From Elysia chlorotica (Eukaryota; Mollusca; Gastropoda; Plakobranchidae), in assembly GCA_003991915.1 (NCBI GenBank), contig RQTK01000180.1, forward strand, positions 350,733-414,732: 64,000 nt of DNA. Reading direction: 5' to 3'. Under the pieces are notes generated by a model. The model was not told where the DNA came from. It did no database searches and saw only the letters and a list, made by a program, of their open reading frames with translations. The position numbers and the translations under genes were made by a program. This document shows, one piece after another, positions 1-11,319 of the stretch (position 1 is the stretch's first letter; each line of letters begins with the position of its first letter).

Positions 1-165
1 AGTTGATTTGAGGTTGTTTAACGTTCAACCTCAGCACTATATAGGCTATATTATGGACGGGAACCAAGACTGACGTCCGACAATTTTAAGTACTATCACA
101 CACGAGACAGGGCTGGGGTACCATGACTTCTGCCTCAGCCGGTCAGATTATACTGACATCATCGC
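1..165 (-). mobile_element. tRNA-derived SINE, 3' part (family A copy 1)
   Basis: On the minus strand this carries the family A core and tail. It has the TATAGCCTATATAGTGCTGA block, the 'acgtc' and 'cccgtc' remnants, and the CACACGAGACAGGGC block in reverse sense. The same ordered blocks recur near 5.1, 16.7 and 57.5 kb. The tRNA-like head is missing. The element runs to the window edge, so its true 3' end is probably just outside. It is non-autonomous and would depend on a LINE reverse transcriptase. The call rests on matching to other copies in this window. Confidence 0.75.
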
Positions 166-169
166 GAAA

Positions 170-1270
170 AAACGAAACCAATGCGCAGATAACATAATAC
201 AAAATCAAAATAAACGGATAACAGATTATGTTAAAAACGTGAAAATAAAAAAAAAAGGGAGGGGGGTGGAAAAGGTAATGCGTGCACTTGTCACAGATTA
301 AGATTGATCTGTTTCCATCATTGAGATCCAGCACTGTTACTTCAGTTTTACAACCATATCGACCCGCAAAATGTGATGTAATAATTCTCTTTTAAGGGTA
401 ACAATAATACTTCTAAAACAAAAGCGGGGTAGAGCGATTGGTGGCTTCGTGCTACTGAGGGTTCTATTGTTTGCTCGATACATTCTTGTTTCGAAGCAAA
501 ATAATTATTTCATAACTGTCTATAAATTTGAATTTTGGTAATACTCAATGTCTAGGAAATTGATACTTTTCTGTGGCTAGTACTACCATTCCACCATTTA
601 ATTCTTTCCCACAACTCATTATAATCAGCAAAATGCAAGTTGAGGCTGTTGGTCTACAACTTGCCATTTCTTTTATTTATTTCTCCAATTTTTTTTTGTT
701 TACATACATTTTATTCTAACATTGCCATTAAATTTGACACTCTGAAAACTGCTTGTTTATTTTTGTATATGATTTTTGTTTTGCCTCCCATTTTCTTGTG
801 TGTGAAAAGGTGACGCGGGTGAAATGATGTTTTTCGTGGTCGATATAATTGCAGGGTGTAAGGTCTGATATTTCCACCTGGAGAGATCATAATGTTTTCA
901 CACAGTGTATCCCGGTCACAAAATACGTTAAATCAAAATAAATCGTTACTGCAAAATTGAAAATCGTTCTCACTAGAGTGCAGTTTGTGGGGATCCTAAT
1001 GGCAACCTGATGTTTCCATGCTGAGCATACAGAATCCCGCTTGTAAAGCTACATTGTCGACAGGCATGAAAGAAAGAAATGTGCTGGATAGATACAAGAA
1101 AGGGGCTAAGGAAAAAGAATGTAGAATGGTGCACTTGAAGAGAGAACAAGGTGTTCTTTTCGGATAAAGGGAAGTTGATTTCTGAACGGAACATTTCCTA
1201 GATGTGGGAATGAATAACTTAAAGTACAAAATCAAAGAAAAAGAGAAAACAAACCCCAAAGATGTTAAGA
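170..1270. other. unique AT-rich sequence, no gene seen
   Basis: No frame shows a recognisable domain and no RNA gene is visible. The interval holds short A/T runs and a G-rich patch near 255-270. It reads as intergenic or intronic DNA. Confidence 0.6.
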
Positions 1271-1281
1271 TCAGTGAGAGC

Positions 1282-1284
<3 letters not shown>

Positions 1285-1321
<37 letters not shown>

Positions 1322-1453
1322 GAGAGATATTGTAAGTGAAAAACAGAAAGAGAGAAAGATAGAGAGAAAGAGGTGGGGAGTAAATGAGTTTGTTTTTTCT
1401 CCAGCACAGTAACAGCTGTATTGTTAGGAGGGAGGGAGAGAGTGAGAGTGAGA

Positions 1454-1515
<62 letters not shown>

Positions 1516-1518
1516 GTG
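1285..1518. repeat. (GA)n microsatellite cluster
   Basis: Two purine arrays, at about 1285-1329 and 1431-1518, are separated by about 100 bp of purine-rich degenerate sequence. The pyrimidine strand reads as Leu-Ser repeats in open frames, which are artefacts and not proteins. Confidence 0.95.
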
Positions 1519-1984
1519 AGCTAAGATCATTTCCCCTCATTATTTTCCTTGTGAACTCATCTGCCAACAAGGATACACGAGGTAGACTAGAAAAGTAAAA
1601 GTATCCCAAATAGCCAAATAGAAGGAACTGGGTGCGACAACCGTATAGCTTGGTGTCGCCTAAGTCTGTTCAGTTTGAAGATGTCCAACTAGAGCACCAT
1701 TGCGAGACCTTCTACTAGCAACGATGTATTTTGTAGTTTGATCTCATCACAAAATCGGATGAGAAGACTTCTGAACTGGTTCTTATTCTTTCATATCTGT
1801 TTTTTAAGGCACTATAAATCGCGGTCAAAATTCCATGACTGAAATAAGAGTGACACGAAGGCCTATAGGCAGTGAGTAAAAGCGGGTTTTGTTTTTTGCC
1901 CCTGGGCTATTTACTGCCCATAAGTGAATTTTCAAGCTTCTGTAATATTTAGTTGGTTGTGTGTTAAACTACGCTTTACTTTAT

Positions 1985-2385
1985 ATAATTTTTTGGTCCT
2001 TATAGCATTGCTTTTTCTTTGAACATGCCCAAAATAAATGCCGTTCATTATTATTAATAACTTTAAAAACTTGCACTGGTCTTATGATAAAAATAATAAA
2101 GGAATATCTGGTCGAAGTGAGAAAGCCTCTCATAACGTCTTCTAGGTTTTCATGAGGTCCCCCAAACTGTGACACATCCCCAGAATAGCATCGGGCAATA
2201 TGTGCGTGCTGCCACACAAAGACAAAGAGTGTTGCCATTTCACTGTACATCTTCTCTATCAGTGCACAGTCATTACGTTGGCACTTACCCAAGCAGCAGC
2301 AAACATTGTTGACTTTACTGGGGATCGAACCCTTATGACTAGAAACCTCGACCTCTACCAACTACGCTCCCTTGCTCCCACCCAA
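1985..2385 (-). mobile_element. tRNA-headed SINE-like element (family B)
   Basis: On the minus strand there is a Pol III internal promoter. The A box is TAGTTGGTAGAGGT (revcomp of 2351-2364) and a strong B box, GGGTTCGATCCC, is the revcomp of 2321-2332. About 250-300 bp of body follows. It ends in an 'ataataatgaacggcattta' type tail near 2020-2055, a pattern I associate with mollusc and other invertebrate SINE tails. The body differs from family A, although both have a 'gtgtggcagcac' block. A tRNA pseudogene with fortuitous flanks is the alternative. Target-site duplications were not resolved. Confidence 0.6.
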
Positions 2386-2389
2386 TGCC

Positions 2390-2750
2390 CGCCACAAAAC
2401 TGATTTTTGCGAAAAATCCTTTACCATGGTAAGCCAGACATCATTATAAGAAAGACAAAAACAATATTCAGTTTCCGCCCCTACCATTTCTTTGAAACAT
2501 TCTTTTTGCAAAGTATGGACCATGGAGACCACAATCGCGGTCCTTCTAGACCCCAGTCTAGTGAGACCTCATTGAGATCAGTTTGTTGATCCCTTCTTTC
2601 GTAATCTGACAGTTTCTGATGTCTGGAAAAGAAAAAATCAGCCTTAGACTCATCCCATCCTCAGTAGGCGAATATTCATTATTTTAGTTAGTTTTGTATA
2701 TGTAATCTATTTAAAGACTCTTCTGTATTTCCATGTACCGCTTCCGCCCT
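2390..2750. other. unique sequence, no gene seen
   Basis: No domain, RNA gene or clear repeat is visible. Short open frames here lack recognisable features. Confidence 0.5.
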
Positions 2751-2754
2751 TCCC

Positions 2755-2761
2755 CATCTCC

Positions 2762-2800
<39 letters not shown>

Positions 2801-2935
2801 CAATCTTTCTCACTCAATCACGCTCTTTATTTCTCTCTCACCCCTCTATCTCTCTATTATCTTTAGATCTCTCTCGCTCTATACTCTTTAACCTCTCTCT
2901 CTATTCTCGCTATATCTCTCACCCTCCCCCCTCTC
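2755..2935. repeat. (CT)n microsatellite with degenerate CT tract
   Basis: A pure CT array at about 2764-2800 is followed by about 130 bp of imperfect CTCT/CTAT sequence, suggesting an old, decaying array. Confidence 0.9.
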
Positions 2936-2939
2936 TTTA

Positions 2940-3705
2940 CCATGAGCATGAAGTCGACTATAGATGTACTCCAGATCTACTCTCCATTTGTTAGATCTAG
3001 AGATAGAGAAGTTAGTAAGACAAGGCAAAGAAAGAGTAAGATCAGCAGGGATAAGAATCTAAAGGAATACAAATAGATCAGGGAAACCCAAGACAATGAA
3101 AGTGCCGTCCTCGCGCTTGCGCACATCACATTTTTTTCGTGGTCTCTTTAGACGCTGTGCTAGGCAGACCACCATTGCAGTCTACACTTCCTTTTTACAA
3201 ACCAGTCTTCTCACAATGGTACCGATTGCGTCTATAGCGCAACCAAAGTACTCCCAGTATTGGCGCAATGAGAGACTCATTATCTCGTGTCGTTCTTTTT
3301 TTAGGATTGCAAAACCTTAAAAGTCTTTTTACACTAGATAAGTTGATGATATGTCGATTGGTTGGGAACATGAACCTTTGAAAAATCTGCGACATTGATA
3401 ATATTTACAATAATCGAAATTATCTTATCCGCCACAAAGTAAGGGTAAAACGAATAAAAAAAGAAGAAAAAACATAGTTTAGGCCTGACTTTGTTTAACT
3501 TATTCCGCGTAAAAAATATTAATCGAAGTAATTTGTGGTTGGACAAATCTAACAGTAGTCTGCAAAATTAATCATCTCTTCCTAGAACGCAATACAGTCA
3601 GACTGATTGGCGCTTTGTAGAAGGTAAAATACCCCCCTCCCAACCTCCTCCCGCGCCAGAAGAATGATAGAATATTCCTCCACCATCTAAGTGGCTCCGA
3701 TCCCA
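2940..3705. other. unique sequence with AGATCT-rich start, no gene seen
   Basis: The first 70 bp contain several AGATCT/TCTAGA words (about 2965-3005), also concentrated near 18.2 kb. The rest is AT-rich with no identifiable coding or RNA feature. Confidence 0.5.
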
Positions 3706-3707
3706 AT

Positions 3708-3860
3708 TTGTCTTGTTTGTTCTGGTATCCGTACAGACGCGATTTTTTTATATCTTGTGCTTCTTTCCACTCACTCTTGCTGTGTGTAGTCTGTGTGTTT
3801 TTTTCTTCTCACACGCCCTTCCGCTTTTTTCTCCAGGTCATGTCCACTATTCTCTCTCTC
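3708..3860 (+). repeat. direct repeat copy 1 (pair with 4873-5025)
   Basis: About 150 bp is closely similar to 4873-5025, offset by 1165 bp in the same orientation. Both start with TTGTCTTGTTTGTTCTGG and end with CTCCAGGTCATGTCCACTAT running into a CT array. Open frames in the two copies start alike (MSCLFWYPYRR) only because the DNA is duplicated. Small indels and substitutions indicate an old duplication or an unrecognised dispersed repeat. Confidence 0.85.
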
Positions 3861-3958
3861 TTTGTCTCTCTCTCTCTGTCTCTCTGTCTCTCTCTCTTTG
3901 TCTCTCTCTCTGTCTCTCTGTCTCTCTCTCTCTTTGTCTCTCTCTCCGTATCTCTCTT

Positions 3959-4000
<42 letters not shown>
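3846..4000. repeat. (CT)n/(CTGT)n microsatellite
   Basis: Imperfect CT array interrupted by TTTGTCTC and CTGTCTC steps, becoming pure CT at about 3962-3998. Confidence 0.95.
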
Positions 4001-4004
4001 GTTT

Positions 4005-4870
4005 TTACATATTCTTTGCCTTTCTCGTTCTCCCTCGCTCTTTCACTCCATCGCCTATCTTCTCCCTGAGTATCTTTTCCCTCCATTCTTTATCTTCCAG
4101 GGCGTGTGTGTCAATTTCTCCCTCTCTTAACCTCTAACTTTTTTTCTCTCGCCCTCTCCCCTCATATACTCATAGTCTCTTTTGTTCTATTTATAGTCTG
4201 ATCTATCGTTAGTTTCTTTCCAAAACTCTTTTCTCGTTCTGTCTGTATGTCTCTGATACTATTTTTTATGCTATGCCTGTCTTTCTGTGTGTCTCTCTTT
4301 CAATCTGATATTCTCGCCCTCTCTCTCGCTTTCCATCTCTCTTCCTCTCTCTCCCCTTCTCTTTCTCTTTTCTATCCGTTGGTCTCTCTCTGGCTTCACT
4401 TTGGTGCCAAGTTATCAACATTAATTGTGGACCACCAGTCGTCTTGGCTACCCTTTTCCTATAATACCTCACTGAATCGTTACGGATGCTTTATGGAAAC
4501 ATTATTTCTGGCGGAGCAATATATTGATCCAACTCTACAGATTTACGGGAGTCATTACTTCCCGTTGTCTCATTAAAGTGTCTATTCTCCGCTAAGAGGA
4601 ATACCGAAATAATATTTTTTTCACAAAAGCACTGCTACGCAAAATCGAATGTGGAAACAAGAAGCTCAGTAGAATCGGTTACACGTAATTTATTTTCCCC
4701 TTCAATTGTTTCACAAAAAGGTTTTTTATGATCACTCTGTTTATTAATAACCCTGTGAGGATAACAGATGAAATAATTTTGAAATATTAAATATGGATAA
4801 GATAATATAATACATCGCAAATCTTTTATCCCAGAAACTTTACGGAGACTATCGCAGTCGGCAAAAGTTG
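4005..4870. other. pyrimidine-rich then unique sequence, no gene seen
   Basis: To about 4395 the plus strand stays CT-rich without a regular period. From 4400 to 4870 it is ordinary AT-rich DNA. No domain-bearing frame was found. Confidence 0.5.
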
Positions 4871-4872
4871 AG

Positions 4873-5025
4873 TTGTCTTGTTTGTTCTGGTATCCGTACA
4901 GACGCATTTTTTTAATATCTTTCCCTTCTTTCCGCTCACTCTTGCAGTGTATAGTCTGTGTGTTTTCTTCTCATACGCCCTTCCACTTTTTTCTCCAGGT
5001 CATGTCCACTATTCTCTCTCTCTCT
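4873..5025 (+). repeat. direct repeat copy 2 (pair with 3708-3860)
   Basis: Second member of the about 150-bp direct repeat. It again runs into a CT array (5012-5095) and then into a SINE that is absent from copy 1. The duplication may therefore predate that SINE insertion. Confidence 0.85.
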
Positions 5026-5095
5026 TTGTCTCTCTGTCTCTCTCTCTCTCGATTTCTCTCTCTTTCCCCCCTCTCTCTCTCTTTCCATCTCTCTC

Positions 5096-5285
5096 TCCAA
5101 CATCAGCACTATATTGTGGATGGCTCCAAGACTGACATGCTGCCACAATCGAGACAGGGAGGGGTTACCAGGACTCCTGTCTCAGTCGGTCACATCAGAC
5201 TGACACCGACCCAACCAGTAGGGGACTAAATAGCCAGGGCTCGAATCAGGGAAGGCGGTGTTCTACCCCAGATTTACTAGAACTG
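5096..5285 (-). mobile_element. tRNA-derived SINE, near full span but decayed (family A copy 2)
   Basis: In reverse sense the blocks run tail to head: CAACATCAGCACTATATTGTGGA, the 'aagactgaca' and 'gctgccaca' blocks, CGAGACAGGGA, CACATCAGACTGACACCGAC, CCAACCAGTAGGGGACTAAA, 'cagggctcgaat' (B box) and 'gttctaccccag' (A-box side). An internal deletion removes the 'tctgacaattttatgt' stretch kept at 16.7 kb. It is decayed and non-coding. Confidence 0.8.
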
Positions 5286-5289
5286 TTCC

Positions 5290-5880
5290 TAACGTTTGTG
5301 TGGTTCATTCATTAACTTGATCCTAAGAGAAGGACCATTAAGTTCTCATTAAGAAAAGGTCATGGATAAGGCCTAATCACACACCATTGCCTTAGAATGC
5401 CCAATTTCTCATGCCCACCCGTTGAATGGGGAACGTTAAGATAAACTCGCAAGTTATTTAGTCGTAGTTTAAACAACGCCGGTTTCGGATTGCTAAAAAA
5501 CTAACATGAAAGAAAAATGTAGTACTTAAAGCTATGTAATCAGGATCGATTCTTCAATGAACTGTTACTTTGCGGAGAGGGGTAGAAAAAGTCTGCACAA
5601 AACAAATATCTAATGCAACCAAGGTCCAAGCGGTTAGATTTCTTTACGAAATTCGTGCACTTTAACAACTCTTATCATAAAAAGACAAAACACACAAGGT
5701 GTTTTCTTTGTTGCTCTTACGATTTAACCTGATATCCAGCCGATCTCATAAATCCAGTTATCTGTGAAAAACGAGAAGTTCAGAATATGGCATGAGTGAT
5801 TGGATTCACTCACACTGAAGTCGATGGGACAATCGGGGTTTTATTATAACCTTGTTTTCCCTTGACCCAGATCCATCTAA
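5290..5880. other. unique AT-rich sequence, no gene seen
   Basis: No domain, RNA or repeat was recognised between the SINE and the following tetranucleotide array. Confidence 0.5.
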
Positions 5881-5900
5881 CGGCAATTCATCGATATTCT

Positions 5901-6142
5901 GTCTGTCTGTCTGTCTGTCTGCTGTCTGTGTCTNNNNNNNNNNNNNNNNNNNNNNNNNNNNNNNNNNNNNNNNNNNNNNNNNNNNNNNNNNNNNNNNNNN
6001 NNNNNNNNNNNNNNNNNNNNNNNNNNNNNNNNNNNNNNNNNNNNNNNNNNNNNNNNNNNNNNNNNNNNNNNNNNNNNNNNNNNNNNNNNNNNNNNNNNNN
6101 NNNNNNNNNNNNNNNNNNNNNNNNNNNNNNNNNNNNNNNNNC

Positions 6143-6177
<35 letters not shown>

Positions 6178-6188
6178 ATGTCTGTCTA

Positions 6189-6284
<96 letters not shown>
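5901..6284. repeat. compound (CTGT)n-(ATCT)n array containing an assembly gap
   Basis: CTGT repeats flank a run of N and pass into about 24 units of ATCT at about 6189-6284. The gap size is unknown, so the true array length cannot be read. Confidence 0.95.
5934..6141. other. assembly gap (208 N)
   Basis: Run of N inside the CTGT array. Any frame reported across it is meaningless. Confidence 1.
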
Positions 6285-6285
<1 letters not shown>

Positions 6286-6289
6286 CCCC

Positions 6290-6885
6290 TATGGTTTTCT
6301 CCCTCTAACATGAACTTTTAAAAATCACTGTCGCTCTTTTGAATCTTAAATCAATATTCAAAAAGTAAGAAAAATACAACTGCACGAATTTAGACTATTT
6401 AGTGTAGCTGGTACTCTATATTGGATTGTGATGATAAATGAAAATGAAATAATTGTAATTGTAGCTTGAAGTAGCTTAGACTAAAAAAAAAGGATATTCT
6501 AATTTTTTTCACAGCAAACTCCCTTTTCACTCATTTACTTCAACACTCTTGTCCTGGATTCCCCCCACCCTCTTTTACGAGTCACTCAAAACTCTTCCAC
6601 ATAATCCTCTTACAATTAACCCGACTGTGTGCGTTACATTCCACGCTTTTGATTACCGCCCCTGGAAAATGAAATTATAGCAGAGAGCGCGCCAACTACA
6701 ATCATGCGCTTCCACCAGAAGACAACAGGTTGTTTGCAAGGCATCCTAACAAAAACACCGGATAAAAATATCACCTGACAGGTAGACCAACAGAAATATG
6801 GGATCATGGAATGTGTGGATGGGTGGATATAGTTAGCATAAACAAAGGCTCTCAGCTTTCTTTCTTAAGAGTAGGGGGAAACGGA
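6290..6885. other. unique sequence, no gene seen
   Basis: AT-rich to 6600, then a more balanced stretch (6640-6740) of mixed composition that could be a conserved non-coding element but has no coding signature. Confidence 0.45.
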
Positions 6886-6887
6886 GT

Positions 6888-6889
<2 letters not shown>

Positions 6890-6961
<72 letters not shown>

Positions 6962-7095
6962 TACAGACAGACAGACAGAGAGAGAGAGAGACAGAGAGAC
7001 AGAGAGACCAACACAGAGAGAAAGCAAGAGATAGAGAGAGGGGGTAGAGAGAAATAGAGAGAAGGGGAAGAGAGAGAGAGAGGAGGAGGAGATAG
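6890..7095. repeat. (GACA)n followed by (GA)n array
   Basis: About 20 GACA units at 6894-6977 pass into an imperfect GA/GGA tract to 7095. Confidence 0.95.
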
Positions 7096-7099
7096 AGTG

Positions 7100-7905
7100 T
7101 GGAATGAGGATTATAGAATGTAAAGAAGTGGAAACTTAAGGAGAAAAAGAAAACAAACAGTATTCATATCACCAAACAATCATTTATTACTTTGGGTAAA
7201 AAGAATTTATATTTTCATAAAACGGTTTCAAATAAATAACAAACTAATGGCTCTATGATCTGGTAGTTTGATAAATGTCGTATTCAAAATCATGTTAGCG
7301 ATGGTCCCTAAGACACGTTTTACGACCTCTACCTGTTAGTAAAACATTGAAACGAATCACTCGTAGATGTGCGTCGCTTAAGGTTCACAGGCATGACTTC
7401 ATTAGAGGTTAGACACAGAATTATATATACATTATGACCACCTGGATGCCTTAGAGTAGACGATAGGCCAACGTTTACTTTCAGTGATTTTTCTTTGATA
7501 TAGATAATTTCTTTGAATATATGACTGCTGTCGACTTGTCATATCTCTGTATGATTATAGTCCACATGGTTCTGTTTTTACTGTCAGTTTAATCATTTAG
7601 TATTGGATCTTATAAGTTTTTTTTATACAGATACCCATAATTATTCAAGCCCGTAATTTGCGCATAATGTAATGACATTAGAATCTTGATCAAGTCTAGA
7701 TCACAACTAGCTCATTCATATGAAGCAATCAACTTCGTAAAAAAAGCGTATCTTGTTCAATTTGTTTCCTCGAACTAAATTAAGATTACATAGCTTTAGG
7801 TAACTTCTAAAATATTTTGAGCTCTGAGGGGTTAAGACGTAATCTTGAACTGAACCGCTGATAAGACATTCAATGTACACTTATTGAAGTCCAAATATGT
7901 TTGAG
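7100..7905. other. unique AT-rich sequence, no gene seen
   Basis: No recognisable gene, RNA or element. Confidence 0.5.
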
Positions 7906-7910
7906 GAGAC

Positions 7911-7984
7911 GACAACAAGAACAACAACAACAACAGCAACAACAATAGCAGCAGCAGCAGCAACAGCAACAACAACAAGAAAAA
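7911..7984. repeat. (AAC)n/(AGC)n trinucleotide array
   Basis: Mixed ACA, CAG and CAA triplets. The minus frame reads as a poly-Cys run, an artefact of the GTT/GCT complement and not a cysteine-rich protein. Confidence 0.9.
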
Positions 7985-8439
7985 ACAAAAAACGTAAAAC
8001 TTTCCGGCTCATAGTACTTGTTTGTATGTACTGAGAGGCATTGATACACAATAGGATGATAGCGAGAGTTAAAGTTGAAAGTTACCTCCACCGCAGTTAT
8101 CCCAGCACCTCTGTTGCCTTGATTTATACAAGTTTGGCAATCTGGTGAAAAGTATAAAACATCATTGAAAGATAATTATTTTTATGGACACACGTTAGAA
8201 TGAATGCTAAAAATGTGACAAGATATAAGATGAAGATTATAAAGATTTTGATTGAAACAAATGATGTTGCACTTTGCACATTTATATTATGAGAATCATT
8301 GGGCACTAATTCTCTGGTCCCCACAAAAAAAATAAATTTGCCATTTACTTTGTTTTTCATTCAGTTTATTTTTTTTTTGGTATGAGGCAAAATAATAATT
8401 ACATTCATCTATACCAATAATGTAACTAATATATTAAAC

Positions 8440-8560
8440 AGTAACAGTAATAATAATAGTAATAAAAATAACAACAACAACGACAACAAAACAGTAATAG
8501 TAGTAGCAGTAGAAGTAGTCGCAGCAGCAGCAGCAGTAGTAGCAGTAGTGGAAGTACATT
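8440..8560. repeat. imperfect (AAT/AAC/AGT/AGC)n trinucleotide tract
   Basis: A run of three-base units changes from AAT to AAC to AGT/AGC. Such drift is typical of an old trinucleotide microsatellite. Confidence 0.85.
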
Positions 8561-8564
8561 TTTA

Positions 8565-9865
8565 GAAGTACTACAACTTGGAAATGACGACGATGAGGGA
8601 TGGGTTTGGAGTTTCAGTCGTATTTATAAACCATAAACAAAATTTAATCAATGCGTTGGGGTTGATCGTTATCATTAATATTGTTGACTCACCTGATCTC
8701 GATAACACAATGACATCTACTAAAACACAAAGAAATATTGTATATCGATATAATAATTAAATGGTTCCTTCATTTTTTTCACCCACAAAAATTCCTTTAT
8801 TCTTCTTTAGTTTCGGTTGCGTGATTGACAGAAAAATCATTGCAGTTGGTCAATTAATTAATGCGAAAATCATTGGGGTTGTCAGGAAGTTGCATTTTTC
8901 AATAGAAAAACGTATTGGCATATCAAAGCAAAAAAGCATAAGAATTTGCATAGGAAATATTTAACAATAACAGATTTATTGTTGAACAAATGCATGTACA
9001 TCAAATTTAACTATAGCATAGAAGCAATATTATATTATCAATCTTGTTGATCGCTATTTTCACAATTATCTTTTTTTCTAAACTTTTAGAAAGTTTCCCT
9101 TCCGTGTAATTTGTATCTTATTCTTCAACAGCCGCTCTAATGTTAGCATGCCCTTTTTATTCTAACGGATTTTCTTCATGTATTTCTTTTCTGTTTCTAG
9201 GTCTTGGAAATACATTTTCGTGACAACAAACAAGACCTCAGATGCGAATTACATAGCATTGCACTCCTAGGCGCTCTTGCTGTGCTACCCCTGATCAGTT
9301 TGTTCTTTTTTTTTTCTTTTCTTTTTTCCCGGCCTTGTTTTGTTTCTATTTTCTGTTGTTTTGTGTGAAGCTCCAGCTGCCGCTAATGTTGTTTATACTG
9401 CTTCGCTTAGCTGATGCTCTCTGCTTGGTGATTCTTTAAGTGTCGTTTACATTGTTTGCGTATGCTCCATTATTGCTTCTATTGCTTCTCTTGATTTATG
9501 TCTCATAATTAGACTTCTGTCAGCCACATAGATACCGCATAACTACTGTTACTCCTGTTTGTATTCAGGTTGTTTTTATTTACATGCAGGCTATTGTTTT
9601 GCCATAAGTGTTTAAAACATCAATGTTTTCAAGTTGAAACTACCCTAAGAACGTTTAACCAAATCGCCTTTCAATAAAAATGCCTATATTAACTAAGAGG
9701 ACAAATAGGACATAGTGAAACTTAACCGAATAGAATACTTAGCAACTAAACATGCTATGAAAACATTTTCTGTTTTAATAAATCTATTCACCGCCAACGC
9801 CCACCACCCGTGGCGACCCGAGAGTCGTTTTACCATCACTGAGGTTAATGGTTACTTCTTCCTTT
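8565..9865. other. unique AT-rich sequence, no gene seen
   Basis: Short open frames (8578-8760, 8761-8964) have no similarity I recognise and are probably chance. A T-rich run is at about 9305-9330. Confidence 0.5.
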
Positions 9866-9872
9866 CCACCCT

Positions 9873-10190
9873 GTGCGATCTCATTGCCTCCTTTTGTCTC
9901 CGTCTGTCTTCCTGATTCTCTGTCTGTGTTTGCAGTGTCTGTCTGACTGTGTGTTTGCCTCTGTCTCTGATGTCTGTCTTTATGTCTTTACGATTTTATC
10001 TTATACTTGCTTCTGTGCATCTTTGTGGTTTTATGTATCTGTCTGCCGGTTGTTATAATTATTTGCCCCTATCTGTCTCTGTCTATGTCTGTTTGCCTTT
10101 ATATCTGTCTCTGACAGTATCTCTGTATTGTTCTTTGTCTCTCTGTCCCTGCCGCTCTCTTCCATTTCTCCATTTCCCATTAATTATTCC
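9873..10190. repeat. degenerate (CTGT/CTCTGT)n tract
   Basis: Irregular CTGTCT words for about 300 bp without a clean period. Open frames through it are low-complexity Leu/Ser/Val/Cys. Confidence 0.75.
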
Positions 10191-10249
10191 ACTGCCCTCT
10201 TTCAAAGACGGTCTACCACTGACACCATTGTTTATTTGGTAATCCATCA

Positions 10250-11100
10250 CTACTATTCATTCAATGAAAAGGGTAATGATGCCTTATAATTTATTATGTT
10301 TTCCTTTTTCACACACGGAAATGTCGACCACTTTCCTGTGTGATTTTTTTGCGGGTGGCCAATTTGTTTTAATATTGATCTCAGGACTTCGACTTTGCTT
10401 TAGTTCAACATGCAAACTAAAACTTAAATATTACTTCCTAGATCAGAAAGATGACTTGTACATAATTACACGTTCCTTACACCTATTAATTATTCATCTA
10501 TAGGTCGAGGAACTAGACCACAGCTTCAGAAAAGTAATGATTCCATGTTTTCCATCAACTGCCTTCTTTCCACAATTTTTAAGATGAGAACTAAACATCC
10601 GTAATGTTTTTCCATAAAATGTTATTCTATTTTGCAAATTCTTAAAACAATATTTTAACCGCTCCAAGTTTGACTCACAAAGAAAATTAAGGTTTTAAAG
10701 TGTGTGCAGAAGTAAAAAATATAAAATACGCAAACATTATTATTGATAAAGAAGATAACATTTTTTTTACATTTTCCCCATATACAATGAGTTACGCAAG
10801 TATAATAGATTTCTTTAATACTATATTGAGAGTTCGCTTATCGACAACTGTTCTACAGTCGTGTGCGGCAAAGAACGTGGAGGAACCGTAAAGTTATGCA
10901 ATGAGTAAAACTAATATATAATACAATGACCAATATAAATGCTAATTTGATAGAATGCCCATCAGATGGCTGCTATAGTAATTGGAACTGATAAATTGAT
11001 AGGCAACATAAATCTGTCAGTGAAGCTTGCAACCACAAACATTATTAGGACACCCGACGATGCATAATTATATTATAAGCAGATTTTAAGACGCTGAAGA
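10250..11100. other. unique AT-rich sequence, no gene seen
   Basis: No identifiable feature in any frame. Confidence 0.5.
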
Positions 11101-11105
11101 AAAAA

Positions 11106-11136
11106 GATAGATAGATAGATAGATAGAGAGATAGAT

Positions 11137-11202
<66 letters not shown>

Positions 11203-11312
11203 AAGCGAGAGACGGGCAGACTGTCAGACAAACAGAGACAAGGACAGGCAGACAGACACGAAGAAAAAGCAGAGACATACAGGGACAAACTGTGACAGAC
11301 AGACAGACAGCT
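11106..11312. repeat. (GATA)n-(GA)n-(GACA)n compound array
   Basis: GATA units (about 11106-11130), a long GA run (about 11141-11198), then irregular GACA/GGACA steps to 11312. Confidence 0.95.
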
Positions 11313-11319
11313 AAGCAGA

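Noticed and set aside
1219-1609. Open frames rich in Leu-Ser or Phe-Ser (also at 3708-4130, 11045-11414, 16490-16855, 33037-33339, 46687-47594, 50616-50941, 61710-62320)
   Set aside because: They are translations of CT/GA microsatellites and would be open in any genome with such arrays.
2270-2385. Functional tRNA gene on the minus strand
   Set aside because: The B box is perfect but no cloverleaf closes. It heads a longer SINE-like element.
5852-6313. Open frames of about 150 codons spanning Ns (also 56064-56663)
   Set aside because: They cross assembly gaps and consist of CTGT/ATCT repeats.
7870-8091. Apparent cysteine-rich protein on the minus strand
   Set aside because: The Cys run comes from a GTT/GCT trinucleotide array. 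There is no signal peptide or cysteine framework.
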